The position numbers were made by a program, and so were the translations under genes. From Escallonia rubra (lineage: Eukaryota; Streptophyta; Magnoliopsida; Escalloniales; Escalloniaceae): a stretch of DNA of 64,000 bases. Below the pieces are notes generated by a model. The model had not been told where the DNA came from and made no database searches. It worked only from the letters and a program-made list of their open reading frames with translations. Position 1 is the stretch's first letter, and every line of letters starts with the position of its first letter. The DNA lies in the NCBI GenBank assembly GCA_033065855.1, contig JAVXUO010002348.1:1-64000 (forward strand), given 5' to 3'. This document shows positions 34,391 to 47,300 of the stretch, piece by piece.

Positions 34391-35925
34391 ACTTCTCTGT
34401 TTGGCACAATTTTTCTGCAGACTCTGTTACAAAGGCACTACTGTACAAAAAACTCTGTAACTTACAATTATGAAAAACCCTGTAACTTAGAATTATGAAA
34501 AATGATATGTCTTGCATGCTGGCCAGGAGCTTATGTACGTGGAAACTATTTTCTTTGTTGAGCTTTTCAGCCATACAGTTTATTTGTAATTTCTTCTATT
34601 CGAATCTGAGTATCAACGCCAACTCCTATTGACAGGAACATGTCACAAGGGTGAACGGAAAGATTAGACCATCAAACCTCTGTCAACGTCTATACTATAT
34701 TGCTTGCAACAAATGCAACTCAGGGACCAGTGAGGTAATTGGAACACCATTCGCATGCTATGCTTGTTCAGCTGAAGAATCTATTGCTCTTCCAAGGTCA
34801 TCTAACAACCACTACCTCCTACCAATTCCATGTCTTCTATTTGTGACTCAATTGTGATCATATATTCATATGCAGATATGTATTCCAAGCTGAGGTTGAA
34901 GACAATAGTGGTAGTGTCCAATTGACCATGTTTGGAAGCAACGCCGAAAAGATTATTGGGAAGCCAATTGAAGAAATATCAAAAAAGGACATCAAGGTAA
35001 AGAAATTTACTGAACTCCAAACTTAAGATTATCATGGTTGTTAACGACATTCAAAATTTTGTGTAGGAGCGAGCAACACTTCTTTCAATCATTAATTCAA
35101 AAGCTTCCGATAGAGATTATTTTGTCCAGCTGACCCCACTTCAACAATCTACATCGATAACAAGTTCAACTAAATGGAATGTTCGAGATGTCGAGGATGC
35201 TTGAATGAAAATTGTTGTTGTCAGGATTCTAAATGCTGTAAAATGTTGTTGGAATCCACTGTTATGTACTTATGTGGAAGATGTACGGTGTACATGTGCT
35301 GTATATAGTGTATAAAATGTTACCAAGTTTGTAAATTCTAATGCAAGAATTATTAGTTTTGTCTAATGAAAGTTTGTATAACTATATTGTGATTACCTGA
35401 TATAGTTTTCATATCTACATCATTTATAACCAAGATCTGTTCATCCTAATTATGAACATAAAATGTCAATTACTCGTTGAATTTCCCAAATTAAGGTTCT
35501 TCTTTGACAAAAAATTACAAAAATGAAATGTGTTAAAAATATAGCCTACAAATGTAATTTTCGTCTCTCTTACCATAATAATCTGTTGCCGAGGAAAGAG
35601 GGTCCGTAGCCACGTCGAGGTGCCACAAAGGATGCAGTCTGAGTTGGCTTCCAAGTAGACAAAGTGGGAGACAACAAGGTTGGTGTAAGGGCTGAGAGCA
35701 AGGCTCCCCAGACAGGTCGCGAGGGATGGAGCGCTGCGCAGGCAAGGCGACGACGAATAGGGCCGGCGGTCGACAGTCCGAGTGAAGGGTGCAGCGACAA
35801 GGGTCCGAGGTCAGGAGTCTGAAAGGTGTTTCTCTCACTAGAATTCCAGAGAGAATTGGTCTTTTAGAGAGAGAAAGTGGAAATGTCAAATGAGAGAGAA
35901 GTCCCTGAATAAGCTCCAAAGTTCA

Positions 35926-35934
35926 CTATTTATA
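35926..35934 (-). promoter_or_regulatory. TATA box of the solo LTR
   Basis: The minus strand reads tataaatag within ccctataaatagtgaac, in a good position for an LTR promoter, with the U3 to its right and R/U5 to its left. No other promoter element was identified. Confidence 0.6.
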
Positions 35935-36624
35935 GGGAAAAGTTTGCATGTGTCATCAGTTGCCACGTGTCGTCCCCTGGGAGAGACATCTCACCATGAG
36001 GGGTCCAAAGTACCGATTCTCCGTTGGACTGCCGGTCCCCGAGTTCGTGCTGCCCTGCCCTTGCAGCATCCTTCTGCCTGTCTGAGGAGACTGACCATAC
36101 CGCGGTAGCATGGTCAGAGTAGCCCGTTGCCCCAGCCTCCAGTCCAAGCCCTTACTAAATCCCACGAGATGCGTCAAGAGACGCGCAAAGATCCTGACAG
36201 TGGCGAGGGTTGCCCCTATAGCCAACTGTCAGGCGGACTAGGTGCGATGCCCTCCGAGGACCTGCTCCCGTCCCGGAGTGACCCGGGGGTCATTGCCCTG
36301 GCAGTGTCGATGATCAATGGTAACATGAGCGTACATGCTCACAGCTCGATACTCAGAGTCCGTGGTGGTGGGTCCTCGTGCCGGAGCACTACGAGCGGAG
36401 CCCCCCGAAGCCCGTCGGTTGATTGTGCGGGCGAGGGCCGGAGCCCTGTCAGTTGATTGTGCCGGCGAGGGCTTTAGGGTTGCGAGCCTGTCCCGCCGCG
36501 AGGGCTGGAGCCCTGTCAGTTGATTGAGCCGGTGACAATGAGCGTCGCGCTACTGAAGATAGCGGGTGAGTGTTGTTGGAGCGAGAAGCCAGTGTTGTGC
36601 AGCAAGTTCCCCCTTCCCAAAGGG

Positions 36625-36835
36625 CAAGGGAGGCCGACCCCCCCTTACCAATGAGGGTAGTCGAACCCCCTGCAAGGAGGGTGGCCGACCCCCCTGCAAG
36701 GAGGGTGGCCGACCCTCTTGGGGTGGCCGACCCCTTTATGAAGTAGGCGGCCGACCCCCCTCTAAAGAAGGTGGCCGACCCTTCCTTAGGGTTTGGCCGA
36801 GCCCTTTCTTAGGGGGGTGGCCGACCCCTCGGGGG
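36625..36835 (-). repeat. Tandem ggccgaccc repeats in the LTR U3
   Basis: About nine copies of ggtggccgacccc spaced 15-30 bases apart with aggagg or cttagg linkers. Such arrays are common in U3 regions of long plant LTRs, where they may act in transcription. Confidence 0.8.
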
Positions 36836-38040
36836 GAGGCACACTTTCGATCGCTGTCTGGATGCTCGAGGTGCCGAGCGCTTTGACCAAGCAATGACGT
36901 TGAGGCACAGAGCGTTTTGATCGAGCAATGATGTTGAGCAAATTTGACCCCCGAGCGGGTGACGTGTCGTGCCACTGGAGTCTTTTAGCGGGCCCTAGGG
37001 TGCGGTCCGGATAGGTTGTGAACATAATCTTACAACTTAATTTCTTAGCCATGTACTTCGTCTCTTCCAGCTTAAACGTCCTACAACTCAATCGCTTATC
37101 ACTTCTCAGTTATTGACATTGTCTAAACTTGCTATAAAAGTATAACTTGTACAAACAATAACGAAATAACGATTATTTGATGGTAAATAATATTCATATT
37201 TTCACTTTATTTATATCTAACTACTTACATTTTGATTTTATTATTAAAAAGGTGAGGCTTATAATTCTAACCACACAGATAAAGAGTAAGTGATAAATAT
37301 AAAATACTGATATCAATAGTTGATTTACTCAATTACATGGATTTGTGTGCTCTAACTTATCCACCATGTGACACCCATCATCCCTCTTATAGTCATGTTT
37401 CTAACATGAGTAGATTTGTTTTGACCTCTGTTTTGACTTTTCTGTTTCACTTTTCTGTTTTGACTTTTCTAAGTTGTCTTCCCTCACCTACATCCTAATA
37501 TGATTTCACCTCCTATGTAAAAGTCTCCAAAGCCTTATGCTAGAACGTAGAGGCTTAGTTTCAACTTCAGTGTTCTCACTTCTCACTCATTTATGTTCTC
37601 ACCTCTTTCCATTTTCTCAGCTGTTAAAGAATTTGGTCATGTTTTTTTACACAGAGACCACTAGATAAAGCCTGAACATCAAACTATTAACAAACCAGGT
37701 ATGTAGTTTCCCCATTTTAAAGTACTCTAATATAGTAATTTTTATTTTGGTCATTTCACACCTATTTACTTGTATGATTTTCTACCTATGGATTCCCTGA
37801 ACAAAGCTAACTGAATAATGTTGACTAAACTTCTCTGAACTTTACTCCCTCAAATAAAAATGGATACATGATGTCAATCTAAAGTAAAGAAACAGGCAGA
37901 GTTAGTTTTTTGCATATACTAAAGTTTATCCTGAGATTGCAGACAGGTCATAGAAAAGCCATTGCTTACTTTTGTAAGGTACTTCTTTAACCATTTTTAA
38001 AACCTGTGTACTATTTTAGATTTGCCCTTGTAAAAGAGAA

Positions 38041-39900
38041 CTTAGCAATGACTACAATCTATTGCAGTAGCAAATAAAATAATAACATGCTCAGATACTG
38101 CTTTCTTTATCAATCATGTACTAAAAAAGCAACCTTCTTATTAGGTATTCCGAATGTCTACCTCTTGCTTCTTCTTTTAGCTTTGCCCCCATTAACTTAA
38201 AACTTGATCACTTCATATTCATATATAAAACACCAATTAAAAACAAAGAGAAAACTAAAGTGTACAATATAAATAACTTATTACCTGAAGGTGAGAATTT
38301 TCTATAGATATACTAATGGACACCGGATGCACAGTTTAACTTAATTGAGTGCCTAATTGGGCTAAAAAATATGGAAGAAATGTCCAAGTGTTCTCCCTTA
38401 CTATGATAGGCATCACTAAGTACGAATCCTCTCATCACAACAAGAATCGAAGCATAATACGCCTGTTCACTGCAAATTCATTTTAATAATAGATAATATT
38501 GAAATCACACCATGCATTTTGACTGCAAATGCAATTAAACAGCAGATTATAGGCATTACTAGGTACGAATGTTCTCATCACAATAGGAATCAAAGCTTAT
38601 TATGTATCTTTATTGCAATTTCATTTAGGCAACAGATGATAGTCATCAATGACAATGAATCCTTTCATCATATAAAAACAAAGTTAGACACATACATTTT
38701 CAATGCAAATCAATGGAAGCAATAGATCATAGGTGTCAGTAAGCATCCAACTATCGGCTGTAAAACCTTGTAAAGAAGTATATCTTGAAAGTTAGTTAAT
38801 GAAATTAGGATAACTACGAAGTGTCAAACTCTCCAAGAATAAAGTTAAAAACTACGATAGCTATAAAGGCAATCATGTGTTCTAACACGCAAATGATGAC
38901 TGGGTGGTCATAGCTGCACATGAGATGGATAGAATTCATAAATATATGCATTTTACTTAGGTTGAAAGACAATAATGAGACCAGACTACACACAACTATC
39001 AACATGATATGGTTTTAAACAAACACAACAATATTAACTTTTAATCTTAAACAGTGATAAGAAATCAATTTCTGTAATATGCTGTAAAAACTACACCTTT
39101 GTATCACCTATCTTTGATAACTTCTCTGCTTCGAATTAAAGATGTAACACATAAACTATGGGAGTACACACAGATTCTTATTTAGTTAATCTCCTACACT
39201 AAAAATTACAAATCAGCTATATGAACAGAAAGTTTTGCAACTTTGTTTCAACATGAAATCTAACAAAGATCACAATAAGTAGACAATCCTGCAAAACTCA
39301 AAGATTACAACAATTGTACAGAAACATGTGCCTAAGAAGATAAAACAGAGAGTAAAACTCATAAATCTTCTTTCTTAAACAAACAACCATCCCGTAGGTA
39401 ATGTCTGAATTATTAACAGAAACAAAATCTTATCAGTGCCACTGTGGAAGATTCCAAAACATCGATGAATGACATAATCAAAACTCCTAATAGATTAGCT
39501 TTCCACAGGCATGTGCAATGACTAGGCAAGTCTACTAGATGCTTCATATTCTTTCCTACAAACATTGGACTCTATTAGGCAAGATTCAAAGATGAACCTC
39601 AGAATTCCAGACGGGCTTGTGGCAACAGGAAATATTTCCAAAATGAGAAGCATGAAACTTACAATTGCACATGAATCCCCTGAAAGGTTGTCGTAAAAGT
39701 GCTTAACACCTATTGAGATGTCCTTTCAACTGCAAATAATTCTGGATGTGAAAATGCAGACAAAAACTGTTGATCTCCGCATAGCAAAAATATTCAATCT
39801 GCAAAGTCCATTCTCTACAAACCTGCACAAAGGTTGATGCTCGTTCTGCAAAAAATTCATAATAGTTAATTACCTATTGTCTTGAAGATTTCGTTAATTG
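38041..39900. repeat. Spacer between left arm and Rep gene, with imperfect tandem units
   Basis: No gene recognised. Imperfect units starting ggcat.actaagtacgaat and continuing tctcatcacaa...gaatc.aagc begin at about 38408 and 38550, with a more divergent third from about 38641. The rest is AT-rich with short frames only. Confidence 0.5.
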
Positions 39901-39920
39901 ATCATATGTGCTTTCAGAGC

Positions 39921-42900
39921 TATGTCTACAGAGAGGAAGGATCAGAGTTACGGCAATCCGAGAGCAAGAGGAAAAGAACCAGCTTCAGGCATGCATGACC
40001 AAGTACCAAAACAACTCAAATCAAATGCTCCTTCAACGTTATCAAATTCATCAATCCTGGATCCAAACATTTTATCTCCTATGCAAATAAATAGCGCTTC
40101 TTTTGGAAAAAATTCATCAACAAAAGAAGGTCAGCTAAAATTTGAAATTTCAATATCTTATAGCATCTTATTCTCTAAGTCTTACTTCTTAACAAAATTT
40201 GCCGCAGACATTGCACATGAGCATACAAAACAAAGGAAACAGAGCTATTATGCTAACATGTCACCAGCAAAAAAGGCAGAATGAGTACAAAAGGCTAAAG
40301 AAAGGCGTCAAGAAAAACGAAAGTTATCATTTGATTCTGCCTCCAATACCAGCACAGATGAAGACACTTCCTCATTTACTCCGTTTATTCCAACGACCAA
40401 TTCTGCTAATCTATTAACGACACTCAGCTCACAACCTCGTATAACTCGTATGGTTTCTTCTCACTTCTTAATGTCATTTGTATATTTTTGAGCTTTTAAA
40501 GAGTAGTCTATTTATAAATACTCAACTCTATAATTTCAGGTCCACGAAGACCACGTTTACCTCATCAAACCATTCGAATGCCTCCACAATTTTCATCAAT
40601 GCTTCCATCACCAACATTATGCACTTTCTGCACTGCAAAGAAATTCTTCCATGAATCTAATGCAGTAATGGTGAGGTAAAGCTACAGGTTCACAAACCAC
40701 CCACAGCACTTCACCAACTATTTTCTGGTTCAAATAATGATAGCTGCCACTTCCACAAATATGTACGGGCCTACAATAATATGTTTGCCTTCACTTCACT
40801 TGGGGTCAAAGTTGATCGGAAAATAAACATGAAGAACAAGGGCATATACACGTTTAAAGTCCAAGGTCAGATGTATCACTACGTAAATGACCTCACACCA
40901 ACAAATGATGCTCCTAAGTACCTCCAGTTGTACTTTTACGACACCGATCATGAGATCGAAAATCGTCTTCAAAATAGCAACCAATTGCGGTCTGAAATCA
41001 TCACGTACCTCATGGACATCTTGAATGTCAATCCGTATGCTACATTTTTTCGAATGCTCAAGGACATAAATGTCAATGAACAAAACCATATAGTCATTTA
41101 TTGTGATCCATCAGCTGATCAACGAACATTCAACGCTCCTACAACATCCCAGGTTGCCGCTATATGGATTGAAGATGAAGGTACAAGTACAACCAGCACA
41201 CGTAACATCATTGTTCATAGCAACTCAGGATGTAGTCATAGAATAATGCATTACTATGGTTGTTATGACCCTCTTCAGTATCCTCTCTTATTTCCTTTTG
41301 GCCAAAGTGGTTGGCATCAAGGCATTAAAAGGTTTAGATGCAATACTTCTTCTAGCAGACCATCATCCCACAAAGAGTCGGACAAATTCAACACTGCTCA
41401 AAACCCAGAAAACTTAATTGAAAGAGAAGAACAAGGTAGCAAATACATTAAAGTTCATCCACGTATACATGTTCTTTTAAAGCCATTAGAAGTTTTTTTT
41501 CTCTCTCTCTCTCTTACACACACACTGACATATCTTCTAACATGCAGGTATTTCAAAGCGTAAAAGATGAGATGGTGTCATCTCATGTTGTGAATATTAC
41601 AGTTACATATTCCAAATGCGTCCATAGGAAACTTCTTGCCTCCTTCGAGCTGGTCAACTTTTACAACAATATATGGTTGACATGTACATTAAAATTGAGA
41701 GCACAAGGTTGGACTACTTTCGGACAAATCAAGAGGTTATAAGAGCTGATCTATACCAAGGACTTCTAGATGCTGCCACATCTGGAGAAACTCAGGCTTC
41801 AACTTGCGCCAAAAGCATTCTCCTACCTACATCTTTCATTGGTGGCCCTCGTGACATGAAAAAAAGATATCTAGATGCAATGGCGTTAGTGCAGCGTTAC
41901 GGGAAACCTGATATTTTCTTGACTTTAACTTGCAACCCATCGTGGCCAGAAATACAACAAGAACTAGCAACTGGCGAGAAGGCATACAACCGCCCTGATT
42001 TATTGACAAGAATATTTCATGCAAAACTCATGGAAGTAAAGGCTGAAAGTGTAACAAAATGAGGTTTTGGGCAAGTAGCAGCTTTTGTTTATGTAGTCGA
42101 ATTTCAGAAGAGGGGCTTACCACATGCACATTTTTTGGTCATTCTGAAAAGAGGGCACAAAATCAAAAGTCCTGAAGATTTTGACAAATATGTATCAGCT
42201 GAAATTCCAAACAGAGAAGACAATATACACCCATATGAGGCAGATGCTAGTCATATGATGCATGGTCCGTGTGGTGTGCGCAAGCCAAACAATGGCTGCA
42301 TGAATACCAAAGGTCAGTGCAAAAATAAGTATCCTCGTGAATATAGCATGACTTCAAATGATTCGTACCCCATATATCGGAGACGCAACAATGGTCGTAC
42401 TGCATATGTTCGAAAGGAAACACTAGATAACAGATGGGTTGTCCCCTACAATGCATACTTGCTTGCAAAATTCAATTGCCATATCAACGTTGAAATTTGC
42501 TCATCTATAAAAGCTGTCAAATACCTGTACAAGTATGTATACAAAGGTCATGACCGTGTTCACTTTCAAGTTAGTGCACTTCACAACAATCCTAGCATAG
42601 ATGAAATCAGCCAATTCCAAGCTGCTCGCTGGATCTCTCCACCCGAAGCTGCATGGCGTATCTTTAGGTTCCATTTGAATGATATATCTCCCTCAGTTCT
42701 TTCTTTACAGCTACATTTGCCAGATATGCAGTCAGTTGGTTTTCGAGCAACAGAAAAAATCCAGAATGTGATCAGAAATGACAAGAACTCAAGAACCATG
42801 CTAACAGAATTCTTTAGAATAAACAAAGAAAGCAAAAGCGAAGAAAAATATCTTTACTCAGAGTTCCCCGAGCATTATGTATGGAACACGAAGTATCATC

Positions 42901-43069
42901 TTTGGTTTCCACGACAGCGAGGATTCATGGTGGGTCGAATAGTAGCACCTATTCCTATAGAAGGTGAACGGTACTATTTGCGACTTCTTCTACTTCATGT
43001 CAGAGGGCCAACATCCTTTTATGCACTAAAGACAGTGTATATTTGGTCTGCTGAAGAATTGCATATATA
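39921..43069 (+). pseudogene. Helitron Rep (HUH endonuclease) protein, truncated before the helicase
   Basis: The N-terminal part begins MSTERKDQSYGNPRARGK and includes ANMSPAKKAE then, after an in-frame TGA, VQKAKERRQEKR. The Helitron N-domain follows: CTFCTAKKFFHESNAV, NNMFAFTSLGVKVDRKI, PLLFPFGQSGWH. The replication initiator region reads GRPRD-like GGPRDMKKRYLDAMALVQRY, IFLTLTCNPSWPEIQ, then after a second TGA (42060) FVYVVEFQKRGLPHAHFLVI (HUH motif), CMNTKGQCKNKYPR, and the two-Tyr motif KYLYKYVYKGHD. It ends LLLLHVRGPTSF near 43020, after which similarity stops. The PIF1-type helicase half is missing. At least one frameshift lies near 40680, and an apparent intron with a CT run lies near 41500. 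Confidence 0.92.
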
Positions 43070-43779
43070 ATGGAATATCCCTTACCTTTGGTAAACTATG
43101 AACTGAGGGTACTGTATATGGATTCACTACTCTTTGATGTGATGTTTTGTAAAGAAGATAGCAGCAGTAGTAGCGTTATAAATGGTGACATGTTCTAGAG
43201 TTCTTGTATCTTATTGTTAGTTTGACAAGAGAGCTATTTACAATTGATGTGAATTTACTATTTGAAGGGAATCACCAGTAGGCTGAACTACAAGAATCTT
43301 AGTTTTGTTAATTACGGAATACATCATCACATAACGTTTTCCAATTGGCATTTTACTGGTTGAATTTTTAAAATATGTACACTTTGGGTCAGGTTCTACT
43401 TCTCAGTTTCCTCACGTTATTACTCGATTTCAAACCAATTATTTTCAAGTCAATTCAAATAAATTGAAATTTATTTCTAAAATTATACTTCAACCAACAA
43501 ATTAGGCATTATTTGCTATGAAGTAGTTTGCACAGCCTGATGTTGTTGAACCTTGCAAAATGTCCAAAGTCTATTTTATGTCAATAAAGAAACTTTGAAA
43601 TTCATCGTTACCATGTAATTTCTTCACAACCAGGGAACTGCGAAACTATATTTCTAGAACGATATCTGTAGCAAGAACAAATGAGAAAATCAACTTCCTG
43701 AGTCCCGACAAATATTTATCTCATCTTCCCCGAACTCAATTGTTCATCATAATATCAGTGTTGGTATAGGAACACTTAC

Positions 43780-44333
43780 ATTCAGAATCTGTCTTAACTG
43801 ATTTGTTTCCATCATTTGCTCCATCATGCATTTCATCTTCACTGTCACTTGTGGACATATATTTGCTGTCCAAGTATTTATGTACAGCTGACTTTGGACA
43901 ACAACTTTGGGGATATATCTTTTTGTGCAGTATAGCCCTGAAAATCTGTAGGCATGCGAGAGCAAATTATTAGGACATTATGACTACTTATGTATTACAG
44001 AAAAAGAACTGACAAGATTATGTTTACTAATGCATCAAAGGATAAACTGGGATCAGGAAAAAGGAAATTGCAAGAAATTCATTTATATTTACGCTCCCCC
44101 TTCTCCATTCTTGATTTCGGAACTGAATCTCTAATACTGGGAGGGTTGAGACAAATGTCTTCTTGAGGAGAAATGACAGTGATTTCGTTCGGATGGCATT
44201 TTTTGCGTTATGTAGACCAATATTATTCCCTCTACTGAAAACTACATCAGTGCTACATTGATTAGGACTGTCTTCTTTGGCTGAATCATCTCAGGTTGTC
44301 TCAATATTTCTTCTGTCAAATTCCAAGCTTGAA
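43780..44333 (-). pseudogene. LAZY/DRO1-like (IGT family) gene fragment, copy 2
   Basis: Exon 43937-43780 encodes AILHKKIYPQSCCPKSAVHK, then YLDSKYMSTSDSEDEMHDGA and NKSVKTDSE before a gtaagt donor, matching the conserved C-terminal region of LAZY/DRO1 proteins. The preceding exon (from 44333 down to 44093) matches 30343-30590 but lacks seven bases (after KKTFV), which shifts the frame. The sequence then breaks off at 44333 where the inverted arm begins, so the IGT motif part is absent. Copies 1 and 2 are complementary halves: only copy 1 has the IGT motif, only copy 2 has the full HKKIYP exon. Confidence 0.85.
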
Positions 44334-44334
44334 T

Positions 44335-47300
44335 CTAAAATAGTACACAGGTTTTGAAGATGGTTAAAGAAGTACCTCGCAAAAGTAAGCTGTATAGAAA
44401 TGGTTTTTCTATGACCTGTCTGAAATCTTAGGATAAACTTTAGTATATGCAAAAAATAACTTTGCCAGTTTCTTACTTTAGATTGACATCATGTATCATT
44501 TTTTATTTGAGGAAGTAAAGTTCAGAGAAGTTAGTCTACATTATGCAGTTAGCTCTGTTCAGGGAATGCATAGGTAGAAAATCATACAAGTAAATAGGTG
44601 TAAAATGACCAAAATAAAAATTGCTAAATTAGAGTATGTTTAAAATGGGGACACTGCATACCTGGTTTGTTGATAGTTTGATGTTCAGGCTTTATCTAGT
44701 AGTCTCTGCGTAAAAAAGCATGACCAAATTCTTTAATAGAAGAGAAAATGGAAAGATTCGAGAACATAAATTAGTGAGAAGTGAGAACAGTGAAGTTGAA
44801 ACTATAAGCTTCTATGTCCTAAGTCCTAACATAAGGCTTTGGAGACTTTTACATAGGAGGTGAAATCAGATTAGGAAGTAGCCTGAGGGAAGACAACTTA
44901 GAAAAGTCAAAACAGAAAAGTTAAAACAGAAAAGTGAAAACAAATCTACTCAATACTCATGTTAGAAACATGACTAAGAGAGATGATGGGAGTGAGATAG
45001 TGGATAAGTTAGACCACGCAAATCTATGTAATTGAGTAAATCAACTATTGATATTAGTATTTCATATTTATCACTTACACTTTATTTGTGTGGTTAAAAT
45101 TATAAGCCTCACCTTTTTAATAATAAAAGCAAAATGTAAGTAGTTAGATATAATTAAAGTGGAAGTATGAATATCGCTTACCATCAAATAGTCGTTATTT
45201 CATTAATGCTTGCACAAATTATACTTCTATAACAAGTTTAGACAATGTGAATAACTGAGAATCGAGAAATGCTTAGGCGATTGAGTTGTAGGATGTTTAG
45301 GCTGAAGGAGACGAAATATATGCCTAAGAAATTGAGTTGTAGGATAATTATGGTAAGGGAGCCGAAAATTACATTTGTAAGCTATATCTGTAACACATTT
45401 TTGTAAATTTTTGTCAAAAAACAACCTGAATTTGGGAAATTCAATGAGTAATTGAATTTTTTTATGTTCATAATTAGGATGAACAGATCTTGGTTATAAA
45501 TGATGTAGATATGACAACTATATCAAGTAATCACAATATAGCTATACAAACTTTCATTAGACAGAAGGTATAATTCTTGCATTAGAATTTACAAACCTGG
45601 TAACATTTTACACACTATATACAACACATGTAGACTATACATCTTCCACAGAAGTACATAACAGTGGATTCCAACAACATTTTACAGCATTTAGAATCCT
45701 CACAACATGAGTTTTCATTCAAGCATCCTCGACATCTCGAACATTCCATTTAGTTGAACTTGCTATCGATGTAGATTCTAGAAGTGGGGTCAGCTGGACA
45801 AAATAATCTCTCTCTGAAGCTTTTGAATTAATGATTGAAAGAAGTGTTGCTCGCTCCTACACAAAATTCTGAATGTCATTAACAAGCATGATAATCTTAA
45901 GTTTGGAGTTCAGTAAATTATTTTACTTTGATGTCCATCTTTGATATTTCTTCAACTGGTTTTCCAATAATCTTTTCGAAGTTGCTTCCAAACATGCTCA
46001 ATTGGACACTACCACTATTGTCTTCAACTTCAGCCTGGAATACATATCTGCATATGATCACAACTGAGTCAGAAATAAAAGACATGAAATTGGTAAGAGG
46101 TAGTGGTTGTTAGATGACCTTGGAAGAGCAATAGATTCTTCAGCTGAACAAGCATAGCATATGAATGGTGTTCTGATTGCCTCACTGGTTCTCGAGTTGC
46201 ATTTGTTGCAAACAATATAGTATAGACGTTGAGAGAGGTTTGACGGTCTAATCTTTCTTTTGACCCATGTGACATGTTCCTGTCAGTAGGAGTTGCCGTG
46301 GAGACTCTGAGTTCGAATGGAAGAAATTACAAATAAACTGTATGGCTGAAAAGCTGAACAAGGAAAATAGTTTCCACGTACATAAGCCTCTCGCCAGCAT
46401 GCAAGACATCATTTTTCATAATTCTAAGTTACAGGGTTTTTCATAATTCTAAGTTACAGAGTTTTTTGTATATTAGTGTCTTTGTAACAGAGTCTGGACA
46501 GATTAGTTAGATACATGTCGTCGTGAGTTTCTTCATCTAGTTCTATTGAAAGTTAGCAAGAATTTTTAAGGAAAAAATGTGATGATGCAGTTTCAATTAT
46601 TGATGGCACATAGAATCTTAAGTCTATAAAGAAGCTACTAAAAGTTGTAGTTGAAATTTGATTTACAAAACAGCATACTTGTATAATACAACCGTGATAG
46701 TATCTTAGAAGTAGAAACTGTTAAAACTATTATGAGAAGCTTACTTGTTGAGTGAGTTGGTGAATTGGTGTTGCTGCGAATTCCGCACTAGCAATGTTGT
46801 GCTGAGGATTTGCTAAAAACTGCTTTGATCTTCGAGTCGCATGAATGGCATCCCTGTGTTCCTCTTTCCTGTAGCATAGGTGAATTCAATGTCAGGTAGT
46901 CAAGCATCTTTTATGTGAGTAGTCATAAGGAGGGACTTGCCAGATTTGCATGGATTCAGCCTGAGGTATGTCCATGTTTATGTCGATGACACCGTTGTGG
47001 AAAGTGATAAACCTATAAGAAAGAAAGAACTGAGTAATGCGTACACATACACACTTTGAAATAGAAGCAACTTTCCTCATCAGATGAAACACTAATGAAG
47101 AGTACAATTGAAGCACGTATAAGTGTAAGTTACAGTACAACTGAAACACGCATAAATGTAAGTTATATTGGTTTCATGTACCGAAATAGTTTATGATGCA
47201 CCAAGGAGTACAATCTGTTATTTCTACCTCTTAAATACCATGGCAATAAAAGTTGTAGATTCATAGCTGACAACGTTTCGGGGAAGAGTTGTTTACATAC

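Larger units (their letters stand above)
31337..35204 (+). pseudogene. RPA70-like single-strand DNA-binding protein, copy 1 (Helitron-associated type)
   Basis: Nine exons: 31337-31483, 31566-31833, 31926-about 32128, 32178-32302, 32718-32796, 32869-32992, 34636-34796, 34876-34996 and 35067-35204 (TGA). Exons 1-3 form the first OB fold (WHVRVSKSGVTKFQNYILAD, GTKIQATAFGDDIPIF), exons 4-5 the second (KPIRLAAWNEFV, LPLLIVTNVVVRSYNG), and exons 7-9 a third with a zinc site CNKC...CYAC. The protein lacks the RPA70 N-terminal protein-interaction domain, as plant Helitron-encoded RPA proteins do. Exon 3 carries an insertion of about 86 bp after RASGYPARV that brings a stop. Exon 5 uses a GC donor (gcaagt). 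It lies in the same orientation as the Rep gene about 4.7 kb downstream. Confidence 0.85.
35579..37029 (-). mobile_element. Solo LTR with 5-bp target duplication
   Basis: The element at 35584-37024 (1441 bp) begins tgttgccgagg and ends gttgtgaaca (TG...CA). It is flanked by taatc at 35579-35583 and 37025-37029. The right arm has the uninterrupted site near 45335-45345. No internal retroelement sequence or second LTR is present, so it is a solo LTR left by recombination. A TATA box on the minus strand sets the orientation. Confidence 0.9.
31050..38040 (+). repeat. Inverted duplication D, left arm
   Basis: This arm matches the reverse complement of 44335-48485. Its outer edge is a stretch with gatttaagcta next to ggtggtaatt; its inner edge is aaaacctgtgtactatttt near 38010-38030. 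The left arm is about 2.8 kb longer because it carries a LINE-like insert (33228-34390), a solo LTR (35584-37024) and smaller insertions, all missing in the right arm. Confidence 0.9.

Noticed and set aside
31337..35204. Treating RPA-like copy 1 as the host's own replication protein gene.
   Set aside because: It lacks the N-terminal RPA70 domain, is disrupted in exon 3, is duplicated around a Helitron Rep gene and matches the Helitron passenger type.
36127..36890. Long plus-strand frames rich in Gly, Arg and Pro.
   Set aside because: They fall inside the solo LTR and arise from its tandem ggccgaccc repeats.
38408..38750. Possible CRISPR-like array of repeated units.
   Set aside because: The units are long, imperfect and not separated by spacers; this is an ordinary plant tandem repeat.
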